Shown piece by piece: positions 40,389 to 50,943 of a stretch of 64,000 nt of DNA (position 1 is the first letter of the stretch; the number at the start of each line of letters is the position of its first letter). A program made the position numbers and the translations under genes. The notes beneath the pieces are model-generated. The model was given only the letters and a program-made list of their open reading frames with translations. It was not told the DNA's origin and did not search any database. Origin of the DNA: Conexibacter sp. CPCC 206217 (lineage in GTDB: Bacteria; Actinomycetota; Thermoleophilia; Solirubrobacterales; Solirubrobacteraceae); the NCBI RefSeq assembly GCF_030646165.1, contig NZ_JAUTDO010000013.1, positions 58,606 through 122,605 on the forward strand. Reading direction: 5' to 3'.

Positions 40389-41015
40389 GTGCTCGACAAG
40401 ATCACCGACGCCGCGCGCGACGCGGTCACCACGCTCGGCTACCCGGGCATCTTCGCCGCGATGGTGGCGGAGAACCTGTTCCCGCCGATCCCCTCCGAGG
40501 TCGTGCTGCCGCTGGCTGGCTTCGAGGTCGACAGCGGCGACCTCAACTTCGTGCTCGTCGTCGTCGCGGCGACGCTCGGCTCGCTCGCGGGCGCGCTGAT
40601 CCTCTATGCGATCGGGCTGTACGGCGGGCGCCCGGCGGTGCTGCGCTGGGGCCGCGTGCTGCGCGTCAGCGCGAGCGACCTCGACAGAGCCGAGGACTGG
40701 TTCGACCGCTGGGGCGACTGGGTCGTGCTGTTCGCACGGGTCGTGCCGCTGGCGCGCTCGCTCGTCTCGATCCCCGCCGGCATGATGCGGATGGGGCTCG
40801 TGCGCTTCATCGCGCTGACGACGCTCGGCAGCCTCGTGTGGAACACCGTGCTCGTCTTCGCGGGCAGACAGCTGGGCGCGAACTGGGATGACGTCACGAA
40901 CGTGATCGAGCGCTACTCACTCGTGATCAGAGTCGCCGCGGTGCTGGCGATCGTCGCTGGCGTGTACTGGGTGTGGCGTCGCTGGCGCGGCGTGCCGACG
41001 CATCAAGCGCGCTGA
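40389..41015 (+). CDS. DedA-family membrane protein
   Basis: 208 residues. It carries the SNARE-associated/DedA pattern: ENLFPPIPSEVVLPLAGFEV near the start, GALILYAIGLYGGR, RWGDWVVLFARVVPLARSLV and IPAGMMRMGLVRF. DedA proteins are flippases for undecaprenyl phosphate or other phospholipids. The GTG at 40389 is chosen; a GTG 48 bases upstream would overlap the FTR1 gene. uppP, which acts on the same lipid carrier, is at the end of this window but not linked. Confidence 0.9.
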   Translation: MLDKITDAARDAVTTLGYPGIFAAMVAENLFPPIPSEVVLPLAGFEVDSGDLNFVLVVVAATLGSLAGALILYAIGLYGGRPAVLRWGRVLRVSASDLDRAEDWFDRWGDWVVLFARVVPLARSLVSIPAGMMRMGLVRFIALTTLGSLVWNTVLVFAGRQLGANWDDVTNVIERYSLVIRVAAVLAIVAGVYWVWRRWRGVPTHQAR

Positions 41016-41037
41016 TCCGGGGCACGTCTGCTCGTGC

Positions 41038-41550
41038 ATGCGCGAGGAGATGACAGGCAGCAGCCGCGACGCGGTGCGCGACGACCGTCGCGACGAGACC
41101 GAGGCGGAGCGGCTGGACCGCAACCTGCTGGAGCTGCTGAACGAGCTGCGCGTGGCGCTGCCCGGCGTGCAGGTGCTGTTCGCCTTCCTGCTGGCGGTTC
41201 CGTTCCAGCAGCGCTGGGACCAGGTGACCGAGTTCCAGAAGGACGTCTATTTCTTCACGCTCTGCTGTGTGCTCGTCTCGACGGTGCTGCTGGTCGCGCC
41301 GACCGCCTACCACCGCCTCAACTTCCGCGCCCGACGCAAGAAGGAGCTGGTGCGCGCCTCCAATCAGCTCGCCATCGCGGGCCTCGCGACGCTCGCGCTC
41401 GGCCTCGTCGGCGTGATGGTCCTGATCACCGACGTGCTGTTCAGCACCACGATGACGATCGTCGTCGGCATCCTCACCGCCCTCCTCTTCATCCTCCTCT
41501 GGGCGGTCATCCCCCTGCGCCACGACTTCGGCGACGAGGGCGACGGCTGA
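41038..41550 (+). CDS. DUF6328 family membrane protein
   Basis: 170 residues. A charged head (1-40) with LDRNLLELLNELRVALPGVQ is followed by four predicted helices (YFFTLCCVLVSTVLLVAPTA among them). I recognise the NELRVALPGVQVLFAFLL pattern as DUF6328; function unknown. It lies 22 bases after the DedA gene and is convergent with the transglutaminase gene, 3 bases apart. Confidence 0.75.
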   Translation: MREEMTGSSRDAVRDDRRDETEAERLDRNLLELLNELRVALPGVQVLFAFLLAVPFQQRWDQVTEFQKDVYFFTLCCVLVSTVLLVAPTAYHRLNFRARRKKELVRASNQLAIAGLATLALGLVGVMVLITDVLFSTTMTIVVGILTALLFILLWAVIPLRHDFGDEGDG

Positions 41551-41553
41551 ACG

Positions 41554-42432
41554 CTAGGCCCGCGCCCCCGCCTGCGGGTCCAGGCGCGACATCTGGACGT
41601 TGGCGTCCAGTGCGGAGGAGCCGCCGCCGCGGTAGACGCCCTTGACGGGCGGGGTGTCGGCGTAGAAGCGGCCGTGGCCGATCTTCACGTGCGTCTCGCC
41701 GGTGAGGCGGCGGTTGGTCGGGTCGACGCCGACCCAGACCGGCTCGCCGCGGCCGTCGGTGCCGGGCAGCAGCGCCTCCAGCCAGGCGTGCGTGTCGACC
41801 TCCAGCGAGTCCGAGCCCTCGTCCTCGGGGGCGGCCCAGAGGTAGCCGGAGACGTAGCGGGCGGCGATCCCGTGGCGGCGCAGCAGCACCAGCGAGACGT
41901 GTACGAAGTCCTGGCAGACGCCGGCGCCGGCCTCCAGCAGGTCGGTCACGGTCGAGCCGACGTAGGTCGCGCCGCGGCGGTACTCGAACGTGTCCGGGAT
42001 CAGCTCGATCAGCAGCTTCAGCGCCGCGAGCGGGTCGCTGGCGGCGCCGATCGAGCCCTGCAGGCCGTCGAGCCCCGCGATCGCGGGCTGGTCCTGCCAC
42101 GGCAGCAGGAACTCGCCCGCCGCCTCGACATAGGCATCGGATCTGACGCCCGTCCACGGCCCGTGCGGCGGAGGCGGCGGCGCGCTCGTGACGACGCGCG
42201 CACGGACGTCGATCGTCAACTGCTCATGCGAGGTCGGGATGCCGAACTCGAGCACCTCCGTGCCGAAGTAGTCGAGGTGGCGGCTGACGCGCGCCTCCGG
42301 GTCGATCCGCGTGTGGAACTCGTCGCAACGCTGCGTCGAGGTCGTCGCCGGCCGCACGCGCAGCGCGTTGAGGTTGTCGCTGACGGGGTGCTCGTATCTG
42401 TACTCCGTCAGGAATCTGATCGAGAAATGCAT
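41554..42432 (-). CDS. Transglutaminase-like cysteine protease/amidase
   Basis: 292 residues. An N-terminal beta domain (about 1-85, MHFSIRFLTEYRYEHPV) precedes the transglutaminase core, with the catalytic Cys in GAGVCQDFVHVSL, His in VDTHAWLEALL and Asp in GVDPTNRR. In most bacteria this gene travels with an alpha-E and an ATP-grasp gene, as here, and the set is thought to make and process short peptides or peptide tags. No signal peptide. The last gene of the minus-strand trio 45016 to 41554. Confidence 0.92.
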   Translation of the reverse strand: MHFSIRFLTEYRYEHPVSDNLNALRVRPATTSTQRCDEFHTRIDPEARVSRHLDYFGTEVLEFGIPTSHEQLTIDVRARVVTSAPPPPPHGPWTGVRSDAYVEAAGEFLLPWQDQPAIAGLDGLQGSIGAASDPLAALKLLIELIPDTFEYRRGATYVGSTVTDLLEAGAGVCQDFVHVSLVLLRRHGIAARYVSGYLWAAPEDEGSDSLEVDTHAWLEALLPGTDGRGEPVWVGVDPTNRRLTGETHVKIGHGRFYADTPPVKGVYRGGGSSALDANVQMSRLDPQAGARA

Positions 42433-42473
42433 CGGCTCCTCAGGGTCCGGTCCGGCTCACTGGCGCACAGGCG

Positions 42474-43436
42474 TCACACGACCATCGCGATGCCGCGCTC
42501 GCCTGGCGCCATCCCGGCGAAGTAGTGGTCGGCGACGTCGAGGTCGACCGACACCAGCTCGTGCTGCGCGCGCTCGCAGATGTCGATCAACTCCGCGCCC
42601 GCCGGCAGCACGCGCCGCTGGAAGTCGAGGTCGGCGGCGAGGCGGCTGATCCGCAGCACCGGCTGCGAGTCGCGTGGGCGCGCGTCGGCGGCGGCGAAGG
42701 CGTCGTGCAGCGAATCGACGCAGGCGGCGACGCTGTCGGGATACGCGCGCTCGAACATCAGGAAGCGCGCGACCGGCTGCGCGTTCGGCGGCGCGGTGAC
42801 GGCGCGCAGATAGGCGTGGAAGCCGCCGACCGCCTGCAGCAGCGCCAGCGCGTTGCCGTCGCGGCGCGGGTCCTGCGCCTCGGCCGGCAGCGCGATCCGC
42901 AGCAGCCGCAGCATCATGTCCGCGACCTCGATGAACGAGCCTGCGTCGAGGAACGACTTCGCCTCGTCGCGCAGCATCGCGCGGTCGGCGATCCCCCAGA
43001 TCAGCGCCATCCGCTGCTTGACGTACTGCGAGGCCAGATAGGGCCCGGCCGGGGCCGACCATCTCGCGCTGCCGTCGCCGCGCAGCGTCAGCGTCGTCGT
43101 GTTGATCGCCTCCCACATCTCGGCGGAGATCACGTCGCGGACCGTCCGCGCGCCCTCGCGCGCACGCTCCACGCAGGCGAGCATCGAGTCGGGCCGATCG
43201 GCGTCGAGCGTCAACCGAGCGAGCGCTTGGCTGCGGTTCGGCGCGGGTTCCTCGCCGCGCCCGCCGCCGAGCATCGCCAGCAGCCCGCTCCAGCCGAGCG
43301 TGACGCCCGGACCGGAGTCCGACGGCCCCTGCAGCTCGGCGCGGAAGACACCGTCAACGGCGCGCGCGGTGAACTCCGCCCGCGCGAGGTTGCGGCCGAG
43401 CCAGTACAGCTCGTGGGCGATCCGCGCGAGCATCAC
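42474..43436 (-). CDS. Alpha-E domain protein (DUF403)
   Basis: 320 residues, almost entirely helical. It starts MMLARIAHELYWLGRNLARAEFTARAVDG, the characteristic alpha-E opening. The family always occurs with circularly permuted ATP-grasp and transglutaminase genes, but its chemistry is not settled. The start overlaps the end of the ATP-grasp gene by 4 bases (ATGA). Confidence 0.92.
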   Translation of the reverse strand: MMLARIAHELYWLGRNLARAEFTARAVDGVFRAELQGPSDSGPGVTLGWSGLLAMLGGGRGEEPAPNRSQALARLTLDADRPDSMLACVERAREGARTVRDVISAEMWEAINTTTLTLRGDGSARWSAPAGPYLASQYVKQRMALIWGIADRAMLRDEAKSFLDAGSFIEVADMMLRLLRIALPAEAQDPRRDGNALALLQAVGGFHAYLRAVTAPPNAQPVARFLMFERAYPDSVAACVDSLHDAFAAADARPRDSQPVLRISRLAADLDFQRRVLPAGAELIDICERAQHELVSVDLDVADHYFAGMAPGERGIAMVV

Positions 43437-45016
43437 TGCGGCTCCTGCTGCTGTTGCTGCTGCTGGTTGGTCCAGGCGTCGCCGTAGCGCATCTCCGGCA
43501 GCGTCGGCGGGGAGGCGTCGGCGATCGGCGGGCCGGCGCGGTCGGCGTCGTCACCGTCCTCCAGCACCCATGTGTCCTTCGAGCCGCCGCCGCGCGAGGA
43601 GTTGACGATCATCGAGCCCTCGGTGAGCGCGACGCGCGTCAGCCCGCCGGGGACGATGTCGATCCGCTCGCCGAAGACGGCGAACGGGCGCAGGTCGACG
43701 TGGCGCGGCGCGAGCGTGCCGTCGGGGCCGACCGTCGGCACCGTCGACAGCCGCACGACCTCCTGCGCGATCCACGCCTCCGGCCGCGCGCGCACGGCCG
43801 CGGCGACCTGCGCCAGCTCCTGCTCGCTCGCATGCGGGCCGATCGTGACGCCTCTGCCGCCGCTCTCGTCGGTCGGCTTGACGACGAGCTGGTCGAGCCG
43901 GCCGAGCACGTGCTCGCGGACCTCCTCGTCGGCCAGCAGATACGTTCTGACGTTCTCGAGGATCGGCTCCTCGCCGAGGTAGAAGCGGATCATCTCCGGC
44001 ACGAAGTGGTAGACGGCCTTGTCGTCGGCGACGCCCGTGCCGAACGCGTTCGCGATCGCGACCGAGCCGGCGCGGTAGGCGCGCACGAGGCCCGGCACGC
44101 CGAGCATCGAGTCGGGCCGGAACTCGAGCGGGTCGACGAAGTCGTCGTCGAGCCGGCGGTAGACCGCGTGGACGCGCTCGAGCCCGCGCGTCGTGCGCAT
44201 GTAGAGGACGTCGTCGCGCACGACCAGGTCGGACGCCTCGACCAGCTCGACGCCCATCTGGCGCGCGAGGAAGGCGTGCTCGAAGTAGGCCGAGTTGAGC
44301 GAGCCGGGCGTCCACACGACCACGGTCGCCTCGCTGTCGGCCGACGGCGCGACGGAGCGCAGCGCGCTCAGCAGCAGCTGCGGATAGTGGTTGACCGGGC
44401 GCACCCGATAGGAGGCGAAGAGCTGCGGCACCAGCTGCGTCATCGCGGCGCGGTTCTCGAGCACGTAGGAGATCCCCGACGGCGTGCGGACGTTGTCCTC
44501 GATCACCTTCCAGGAGCCGTTGGAGTGGCGCACGAGGTCGCAGCCGGCGACATGCGTGTAGACGCCGCCGGGCGGGCGGATCCCGTGCACCGCGCGCGCG
44601 AAGTGCGAGGAGCCGACGACCAGGCGCCACGGCACGATCCCCTCGCGCACGATCTCGCGCCCGTGGTAGATGTCGTCGACGAAGTGGTTGAGCGCGCGGA
44701 TCCGCTGCGCGAGCCCGCGCTTGATCGAGCGCCACTCCTCGCCGCCGATCACACGCGGCACGAGGTCGAGCGGGAACGGCCGCTCGCTGCTGCGCGCGCC
44801 GTCCTCGCCGCTGGTCTCGAACGTGATCCCCTGGCGCAGGAAGGTCGCGTCGCGCCGGCGGCCGGCCTCCGCGAGGCCCTCGGGCCCGAGCCGCTCCAGC
44901 TCGGCGATCAGCGCCTGCGCGGTCGGGCGCGGGCGGCCGTCGTGCTCGAACAGCTCGTCGAGGAACGGGACGCGCGGGTGGTAGCCGTCGAGCGGCGGTG
45001 CGGCTGCTTCGGACAT
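43433..45016 (-). CDS. Circularly permuted ATP-grasp protein (DUF404/407)
   Basis: 527 residues from MSEAAAPPLDGYHPRVPFLD. It shows RVIGGEEWRSIKRGLAQRIR, ALNHFVDDIYHG, GSWKVIEDNVRTPSGISYVL and KPTDESGGRGVTIGPHA, which together identify the circularly permuted ATP-grasp fold that joins amino acids through acyl phosphates. The C-terminus carries a run of seven Gln (NQQQQQQQEPQ) encoded by CAG/CAA, a simple-sequence tract just before the overlap with the alpha-E gene. The start is chosen because the upstream frame is basic shadow sequence. Confidence 0.92.
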   Translation of the reverse strand: MSEAAAPPLDGYHPRVPFLDELFEHDGRPRPTAQALIAELERLGPEGLAEAGRRRDATFLRQGITFETSGEDGARSSERPFPLDLVPRVIGGEEWRSIKRGLAQRIRALNHFVDDIYHGREIVREGIVPWRLVVGSSHFARAVHGIRPPGGVYTHVAGCDLVRHSNGSWKVIEDNVRTPSGISYVLENRAAMTQLVPQLFASYRVRPVNHYPQLLLSALRSVAPSADSEATVVVWTPGSLNSAYFEHAFLARQMGVELVEASDLVVRDDVLYMRTTRGLERVHAVYRRLDDDFVDPLEFRPDSMLGVPGLVRAYRAGSVAIANAFGTGVADDKAVYHFVPEMIRFYLGEEPILENVRTYLLADEEVREHVLGRLDQLVVKPTDESGGRGVTIGPHASEQELAQVAAAVRARPEAWIAQEVVRLSTVPTVGPDGTLAPRHVDLRPFAVFGERIDIVPGGLTRVALTEGSMIVNSSRGGGSKDTWVLEDGDDADRAGPPIADASPPTLPEMRYGDAWTNQQQQQQQEPQ

Positions 45017-45135
45017 CTGCAGCGATTCTCGCGACGCGGCCGCGCGACGGCATTCGCCGCATGGAGCGTCTTCGGCCAGCCGGCCTGGCCCGAATGTCGA
45101 GCGGGCACTTCGTGGTGATTCGTGGTGGGAAAAGT

Positions 45136-45210
45136 GTGAAGGTGGTGAGAATTTGAGATACAGTGCTCGCGTTCGCGCAGGAGAGAGCGCGACGGACAGC
45201 GAGGAGAGCA
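45136..45210 (+). promoter_or_regulatory. Possible promoter of the rhamnosidase gene
   Basis: A/T-rich stretch for this genome with a -10-like TACAGT at 45159-45164; no convincing -35. GAGGAG (45201) serves the ATG at 45211. Confidence 0.3.
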
Positions 45211-48200
45211 ATGCGAAGTTTCGGAAGTTCCACCCTGGCCCGGGTGGCGATGACTGCTGGGTGCGTACTGGCGTCAGGCGGTGTCGCGGCCTCGACCGCG
45301 GCGGCCGACGGCCCCGCGCCGACCGAGCTGACCGTCCGCAACCAGGCCCGGCCGCTCAACGTCGTCGGCAATCCGCAGTTCGGCTGGATCGTCAACAGCG
45401 CTCGCGGCGACGACGTCCAGGGCGCCTACGAGCTGAGAGTGACCCGCTCCAGCGACGACCGTCAGGTCTGGGACAGCGGCAAGGTCGCCTCCAGCCGCCA
45501 GTCCTACGTCTCCTACGGCGGCCCCAATCTCGCGCCCGGCGCGAGCTACGAGTGGTCCGTGCGGACCTGGAACGGCGCCGACGAGGCGTCCGACTGGGCT
45601 TCGACCGCGCGCTTCGACACCGGCATCGGCGACTACGACTGGTCCAACGCCGAGTGGATCCGCCGCGCCACGGCGACCGGCAACGACTCGACCGAGGACT
45701 TCTCGCTGCTGCGCAAGGAGGTCCCGTCGATCTCAGCCAGCCCGGTCACGCGCGCTCGCGTGTACGCCTCCGGCATGGCGCAGTACGAGATCCACGTCAA
45801 CGGCAGAAAGGTGCTGCGCGACGCGTCGTTCGGCTACCCCGGCGAGGGCCAGTACGCCGTCGCCGACATCACCGACTCCGTCGCCGCCGGCCAGCCGCTC
45901 GCGCTGTCGGCGCAGACGCACTACTGGACCTGCACCTGCCAGGGCCGCGCCAACGGTCCCGCCAGCACCGCGAGACTGACCGCCGCGGCCACGGCCGGTG
46001 ACACGAACCTGAAGGTCACGGCCGTCAACGTCTTCGACGTCGGCGACTACGTCGACGTCGGCCCGGCCGGCGGCAGCGAGCGCGTCAGAGTGACGTCGAT
46101 CGGCACGTCCGGCGCGTCCGGCACCGGCATCACGATCTCCGCCCCGCTCGTCGGCTCCTTCGCCAACGCGGCCGCCGTCACCGACCTGTCGGGCCCGACA
46201 GGCCTGCTGGCGAAGTTCGTCGTCGACCACGCCGACGGCACGCGCGAGACGTTCGTGACCGACGGCAGCTGGAGAGTCGCCAAGAACACGGCGTTCACGA
46301 ACGCGACGATCACGTCGCGCAACGGCGACGCCGGCGATCGGCTCGAACGCTACGACGCGACGCAGGAGATCGCGGGCTGGGACGCGGTCGGCTTCGACGA
46401 CTCGACCTGGCAGAGCGCGATCTCGGTCGGCACGCACCCGCGTCCGGTCAACCCCGTGCGCGACTCGTTCTCGCACCTCGATCCAGCGATCGCGGAGCTG
46501 ACCTACAGAACGCTCAGACCGGTCTCGGTCAGAACGCTCGCCGACGGCACGGTCATCGCGGACTTCGGCCGCGTGATGTCGGCGGTGCCGCAGGTGCGCT
46601 TCCAGGACGGCGTCGCGGACACCGCGGTCAGCATGGTGATGAGCTACCGGCTCAACAACGGCAGACTCTCGGCCGACGTCGCCGCGGGCGCCACGGAGCT
46701 GGCGATCCTGAGATCCGAGAGAGCCAACGACTTCCAGGTCGGCGACCGGATCGCGGTCGACGCCCCGGGCGTCAACTTCGGCACCGGCGACGTCGAGGAG
46801 CGGACGGTCGCCGCGATCAGACTGCCGGCCGACCCGGCCGACAGAACGTCGATGGTCGTCACGCTCGACAGACCGCTCGCGAGAGCCCACGCGACCGGCG
46901 CATACCTCGAGGGCGAGCGCGCAGGCACGACCGGTCAGGACACGCAGGGTTCGAACCTCGCGTGGTTCTACACGCAGAAGAACGGCGACCAGACGGCGCA
47001 GGGCTACACGTACTTCGGCTGGCGCTATCTGCAGATCACCGGCGGCGCGGCGGGTCAGACGATCGACCCGTCGGACATCGGCGCGGTCGAGCAGTACTCC
47101 GAGAACCCCGAGAGCCACGCGGCCACGTTCGACTCAGACAACGCGACGCTCGACGACGTGTTCGAGCTGATGCAGCGCTCGGGTCGCGATTCGACGCAGG
47201 AGACGTACCTCGACACGCCGACGCGTGAGAAGGGCGGCTTCCTCGGCGACGGGATCGACATCTCGTGGGCGAACACGCTCGCGCTCGGCGAGCGCAACGC
47301 GACCGCCCGCGCGATCCGCGAGATCGTCTACTCGCAGACGCACAAATGGAAGGCCGCGGCCAGCGGCTACTGCACCGCGGGACAGGTGCCGTGCTCGTAC
47401 GAGTCGCTGCTGACGCCGGGTCGCCTCAACTCGGTGTATCCCAACGGCGACAACATGCGCGACATCCCGGACTACACCGAGGCGTTCCCCGACTGGGTGT
47501 GGCGCTACTACCTGCTGACGGGCGATCGCAAGACGCTCAGCGACGCCTACCCAGCGATGCAGAAGGTCGCGGCCTACATCCAGCGCGACGTCAGAAGCGA
47601 CGGTCCGGGCGAGGGTCTCGTCTGGAACCTGACCGGCGGCACCAGCTCGTACAGATATGGGATCATCGACTGGCCGGCGCCGATGCGCTACGGCTACACG
47701 TTCACCGGCAACGCCGCCCGCACGATCCACAACGCGGAGGGCGTCGGCGCGTTCCGCGCGACGCAGAACGCGGCCGACGCGCTCGGGCACGACGACGAGG
47801 CCGCGCAGTACGGCGGCTGGGCCGACGCGCTCAGCACGAACATCAACCAGAAGCTCGTGCAGCCGAGCGGCCTGTACACCGACGGTCTCGCCGAGGCTGA
47901 CGGGACGCAGATCGCCAACAACGCGCAGCACGCGCAGACGTACCCGATCTACTTCGGCGTCGCGCCGAGATCGGACTGGCCGAGACTGGCCGACGAGATC
48001 ACGGCGCAGGGCATGAGACAGGGCCCGATGACGTGGCACGTGCTGCTGAAGTCGCTGGCGCTCGCCGGTCGCGACGACCAGATCGTCAAGCTGATGACCG
48101 ACGCCAGAGCCGATGGTCCCGCGCGCACGCTCGCCGAGGGCGGCACGTTCATGTGGGAGCAGTGGAGCCCGGCATGCGCGACCGTCTCGCCATGCAGAGA

Positions 48201-49062
48201 CGCCTCGCAGACCAACAGCGAGAGCCACTCGCACGGTTGGGGCTCGTGGGGCATCGTCGACATGATCGAGACGCTGCTCGGCGTCGAGGTCACCTCGCCC
48301 GGTGCCGCGACGGTCAAGATCGCGCCGCCGACGCTCACCGACGCGAACTCGCCGAAGACGATCAGAGGCTCGGTCTGGACGCAGCGCGGCACGGTCGACG
48401 TCGACTGGGTCCGCACCGACAGAGGCGTCGAGCTGAACACGGACGTGCCGGTCAACGTCCGCGCCGAGGTGCACATCCCCGGCGTCAGCGATCCGGCCTA
48501 CGTCGCGGCGAGCGGCGCGGGTGCGCCGAAGTTCGAGCGGATCGAGGACGGCGCGGCCGTCTTCAGCGTCGGCTCGGGCGCGTCGCACTTCGCGCCGACG
48601 ACGCCGGACACGCCGGTCGATCCGCCCGTCGATCCGCCGGTGAACCCGCCGGTCGATCCGCCGGTGAACCCGCCCGTCAACCCGCCCGCGAATCCGCCGG
48701 CCAACCCGCCGGTCGCCAGAGACACGGTCAAGCCCAGCATCAGCAGCCTCAAGCTGCCGCGCGGCACGCGCATCCGCGCGCGCGGCACGCTGGCGCTGTC
48801 GCTGAGACTGTCCGAGCGCGCGACGGTGCGCGTCACGGTGCAGCGCTCGGTCAAGGGCCGCTGGCGCAGTTCCGGCAAGGCAGTCTCGACGAGACTGTCC
48901 GCCGGCAGACGGACGCTGAAGCTCAAGCTCGGCACGCGCGTGCCCGGCAGCTACCGGCTGACGCTGGTCGCGAGTGACGCGGCCGGCAACAAGAGCAGCT
49001 CGAAGGTCGTGCGCTTCACGATCGTCAGAGCGGCCAAGCCGAAGCCGAAGGCGAAGCACTAG
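45211..49062 (+). CDS. Secreted alpha-L-rhamnosidase, GH78
   Basis: 1283 residues. A signal peptide (about 1-33, ending AAADGP) is followed by N-terminal beta domains typical of GH78 (TELTVRNQARPLNVVGNPQF, ASYEWSVRTWN) and a large insertion (about 250-330 and 485-565) with paired DVGDYVDVGP/QVGDRIAVDAP modules. The (alpha/alpha)6 catalytic barrel (about 640-1010) carries the GH78 motifs DTPTREKGGFLGDGIDISW and GGTFMWEQWSP, with acidic catalytic residues. A Pro/Val/Asn/Asp repeat linker (about 1135-1170) leads to a bacterial Ig-like C-terminal domain and a basic KPKPKAKH tail. It would release rhamnose from polysaccharides, glycosides or glycans. No sugar transporter is adjacent. Confidence 0.9.
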   Translation: MRSFGSSTLARVAMTAGCVLASGGVAASTAAADGPAPTELTVRNQARPLNVVGNPQFGWIVNSARGDDVQGAYELRVTRSSDDRQVWDSGKVASSRQSYVSYGGPNLAPGASYEWSVRTWNGADEASDWASTARFDTGIGDYDWSNAEWIRRATATGNDSTEDFSLLRKEVPSISASPVTRARVYASGMAQYEIHVNGRKVLRDASFGYPGEGQYAVADITDSVAAGQPLALSAQTHYWTCTCQGRANGPASTARLTAAATAGDTNLKVTAVNVFDVGDYVDVGPAGGSERVRVTSIGTSGASGTGITISAPLVGSFANAAAVTDLSGPTGLLAKFVVDHADGTRETFVTDGSWRVAKNTAFTNATITSRNGDAGDRLERYDATQEIAGWDAVGFDDSTWQSAISVGTHPRPVNPVRDSFSHLDPAIAELTYRTLRPVSVRTLADGTVIADFGRVMSAVPQVRFQDGVADTAVSMVMSYRLNNGRLSADVAAGATELAILRSERANDFQVGDRIAVDAPGVNFGTGDVEERTVAAIRLPADPADRTSMVVTLDRPLARAHATGAYLEGERAGTTGQDTQGSNLAWFYTQKNGDQTAQGYTYFGWRYLQITGGAAGQTIDPSDIGAVEQYSENPESHAATFDSDNATLDDVFELMQRSGRDSTQETYLDTPTREKGGFLGDGIDISWANTLALGERNATARAIREIVYSQTHKWKAAASGYCTAGQVPCSYESLLTPGRLNSVYPNGDNMRDIPDYTEAFPDWVWRYYLLTGDRKTLSDAYPAMQKVAAYIQRDVRSDGPGEGLVWNLTGGTSSYRYGIIDWPAPMRYGYTFTGNAARTIHNAEGVGAFRATQNAADALGHDDEAAQYGGWADALSTNINQKLVQPSGLYTDGLAEADGTQIANNAQHAQTYPIYFGVAPRSDWPRLADEITAQGMRQGPMTWHVLLKSLALAGRDDQIVKLMTDARADGPARTLAEGGTFMWEQWSPACATVSPCRDASQTNSESHSHGWGSWGIVDMIETLLGVEVTSPGAATVKIAPPTLTDANSPKTIRGSVWTQRGTVDVDWVRTDRGVELNTDVPVNVRAEVHIPGVSDPAYVAASGAGAPKFERIEDGAAVFSVGSGASHFAPTTPDTPVDPPVDPPVNPPVDPPVNPPVNPPANPPANPPVARDTVKPSISSLKLPRGTRIRARGTLALSLRLSERATVRVTVQRSVKGRWRSSGKAVSTRLSAGRRTLKLKLGTRVPGSYRLTLVASDAAGNKSSSKVVRFTIVRAAKPKPKAKH

Positions 49063-49074
49063 GACGGTCCCGTC

Positions 49075-49106
49075 CCCGCGCCGCCGGACTCCGCCGGCGG
49101 CGCGGG
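49075..49106. terminator. Perfect 13-base hairpin between convergent genes
   Basis: CCCGCGCCGCCGG (49075-49087) pairs perfectly with 49094-49106 around a 6-base loop, between the rhamnosidase and ABC-F stops. Bidirectional terminator. Confidence 0.8.
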
Positions 49107-49115
49107 AACACACCG

Positions 49116-50753
<1,638 letters not shown>

Positions 50754-50800
50754 GCAGTGCTCCTTCGATGCGCGAGGTCTTCGAACGGGACGGCCGCGAC

Positions 50801-50819
50801 GACCGGTCAGGAACCGGTC
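50801..50819 (-). promoter_or_regulatory. Hairpin in the ABC-F leader
   Basis: GACCGGT (50801-50807) pairs with ACCGGTC (50813-50819) around 5 bases, between the mini-ORF at 50854 and the ABC-F start. It could act as an attenuator. G/C-rich sequence on both sides allows alternative folds. Confidence 0.5.
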
Positions 50820-50836
50820 GCTGCTCGTGGCGGCTG

Positions 50837-50854
50837 TCAGTCGAAGAAGCGCAT
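50837..50854 (-). CDS. Five-residue leader ORF MRFFD
   Basis: ATG CGC TTC TTC GAC TGA in the 5' leader of the ABC-F gene, about 18 bases after the predicted transcription start. Leader peptides this short precede many antibiotic-resistance genes and stall drug-bound ribosomes. No ribosome site is visible. Confidence 0.35.
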   Translation of the reverse strand: MRFFD

Positions 50855-50878
50855 AGGCGGGCCCGGAGGCCGACGGGC

Positions 50879-50908
50879 AAGGTAGCACGGCCTCCGCGAG
50901 GCGCGCAA
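50879..50908 (-). promoter_or_regulatory. Predicted promoter of the ABC-F gene
   Basis: On the minus strand TTGCGC (50908-50903) and TACCTT (50884-50879) are 18 bases apart. The predicted start near 50872 leaves a leader of about 120 bases. Confidence 0.45.
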
Positions 50909-50943
50909 GCGCCACGTTCCACCGACTGAGCGCCTGATCGTCG

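Noticed and set aside
43437..43470. CAG/CAA repeat as a phase-variation switch
   Set aside because: It is a short in-frame Gln run of seven codons at the extreme C-terminus of the ATP-grasp gene; slippage would change only the tail and the overlap, and trinucleotide steps keep frame.
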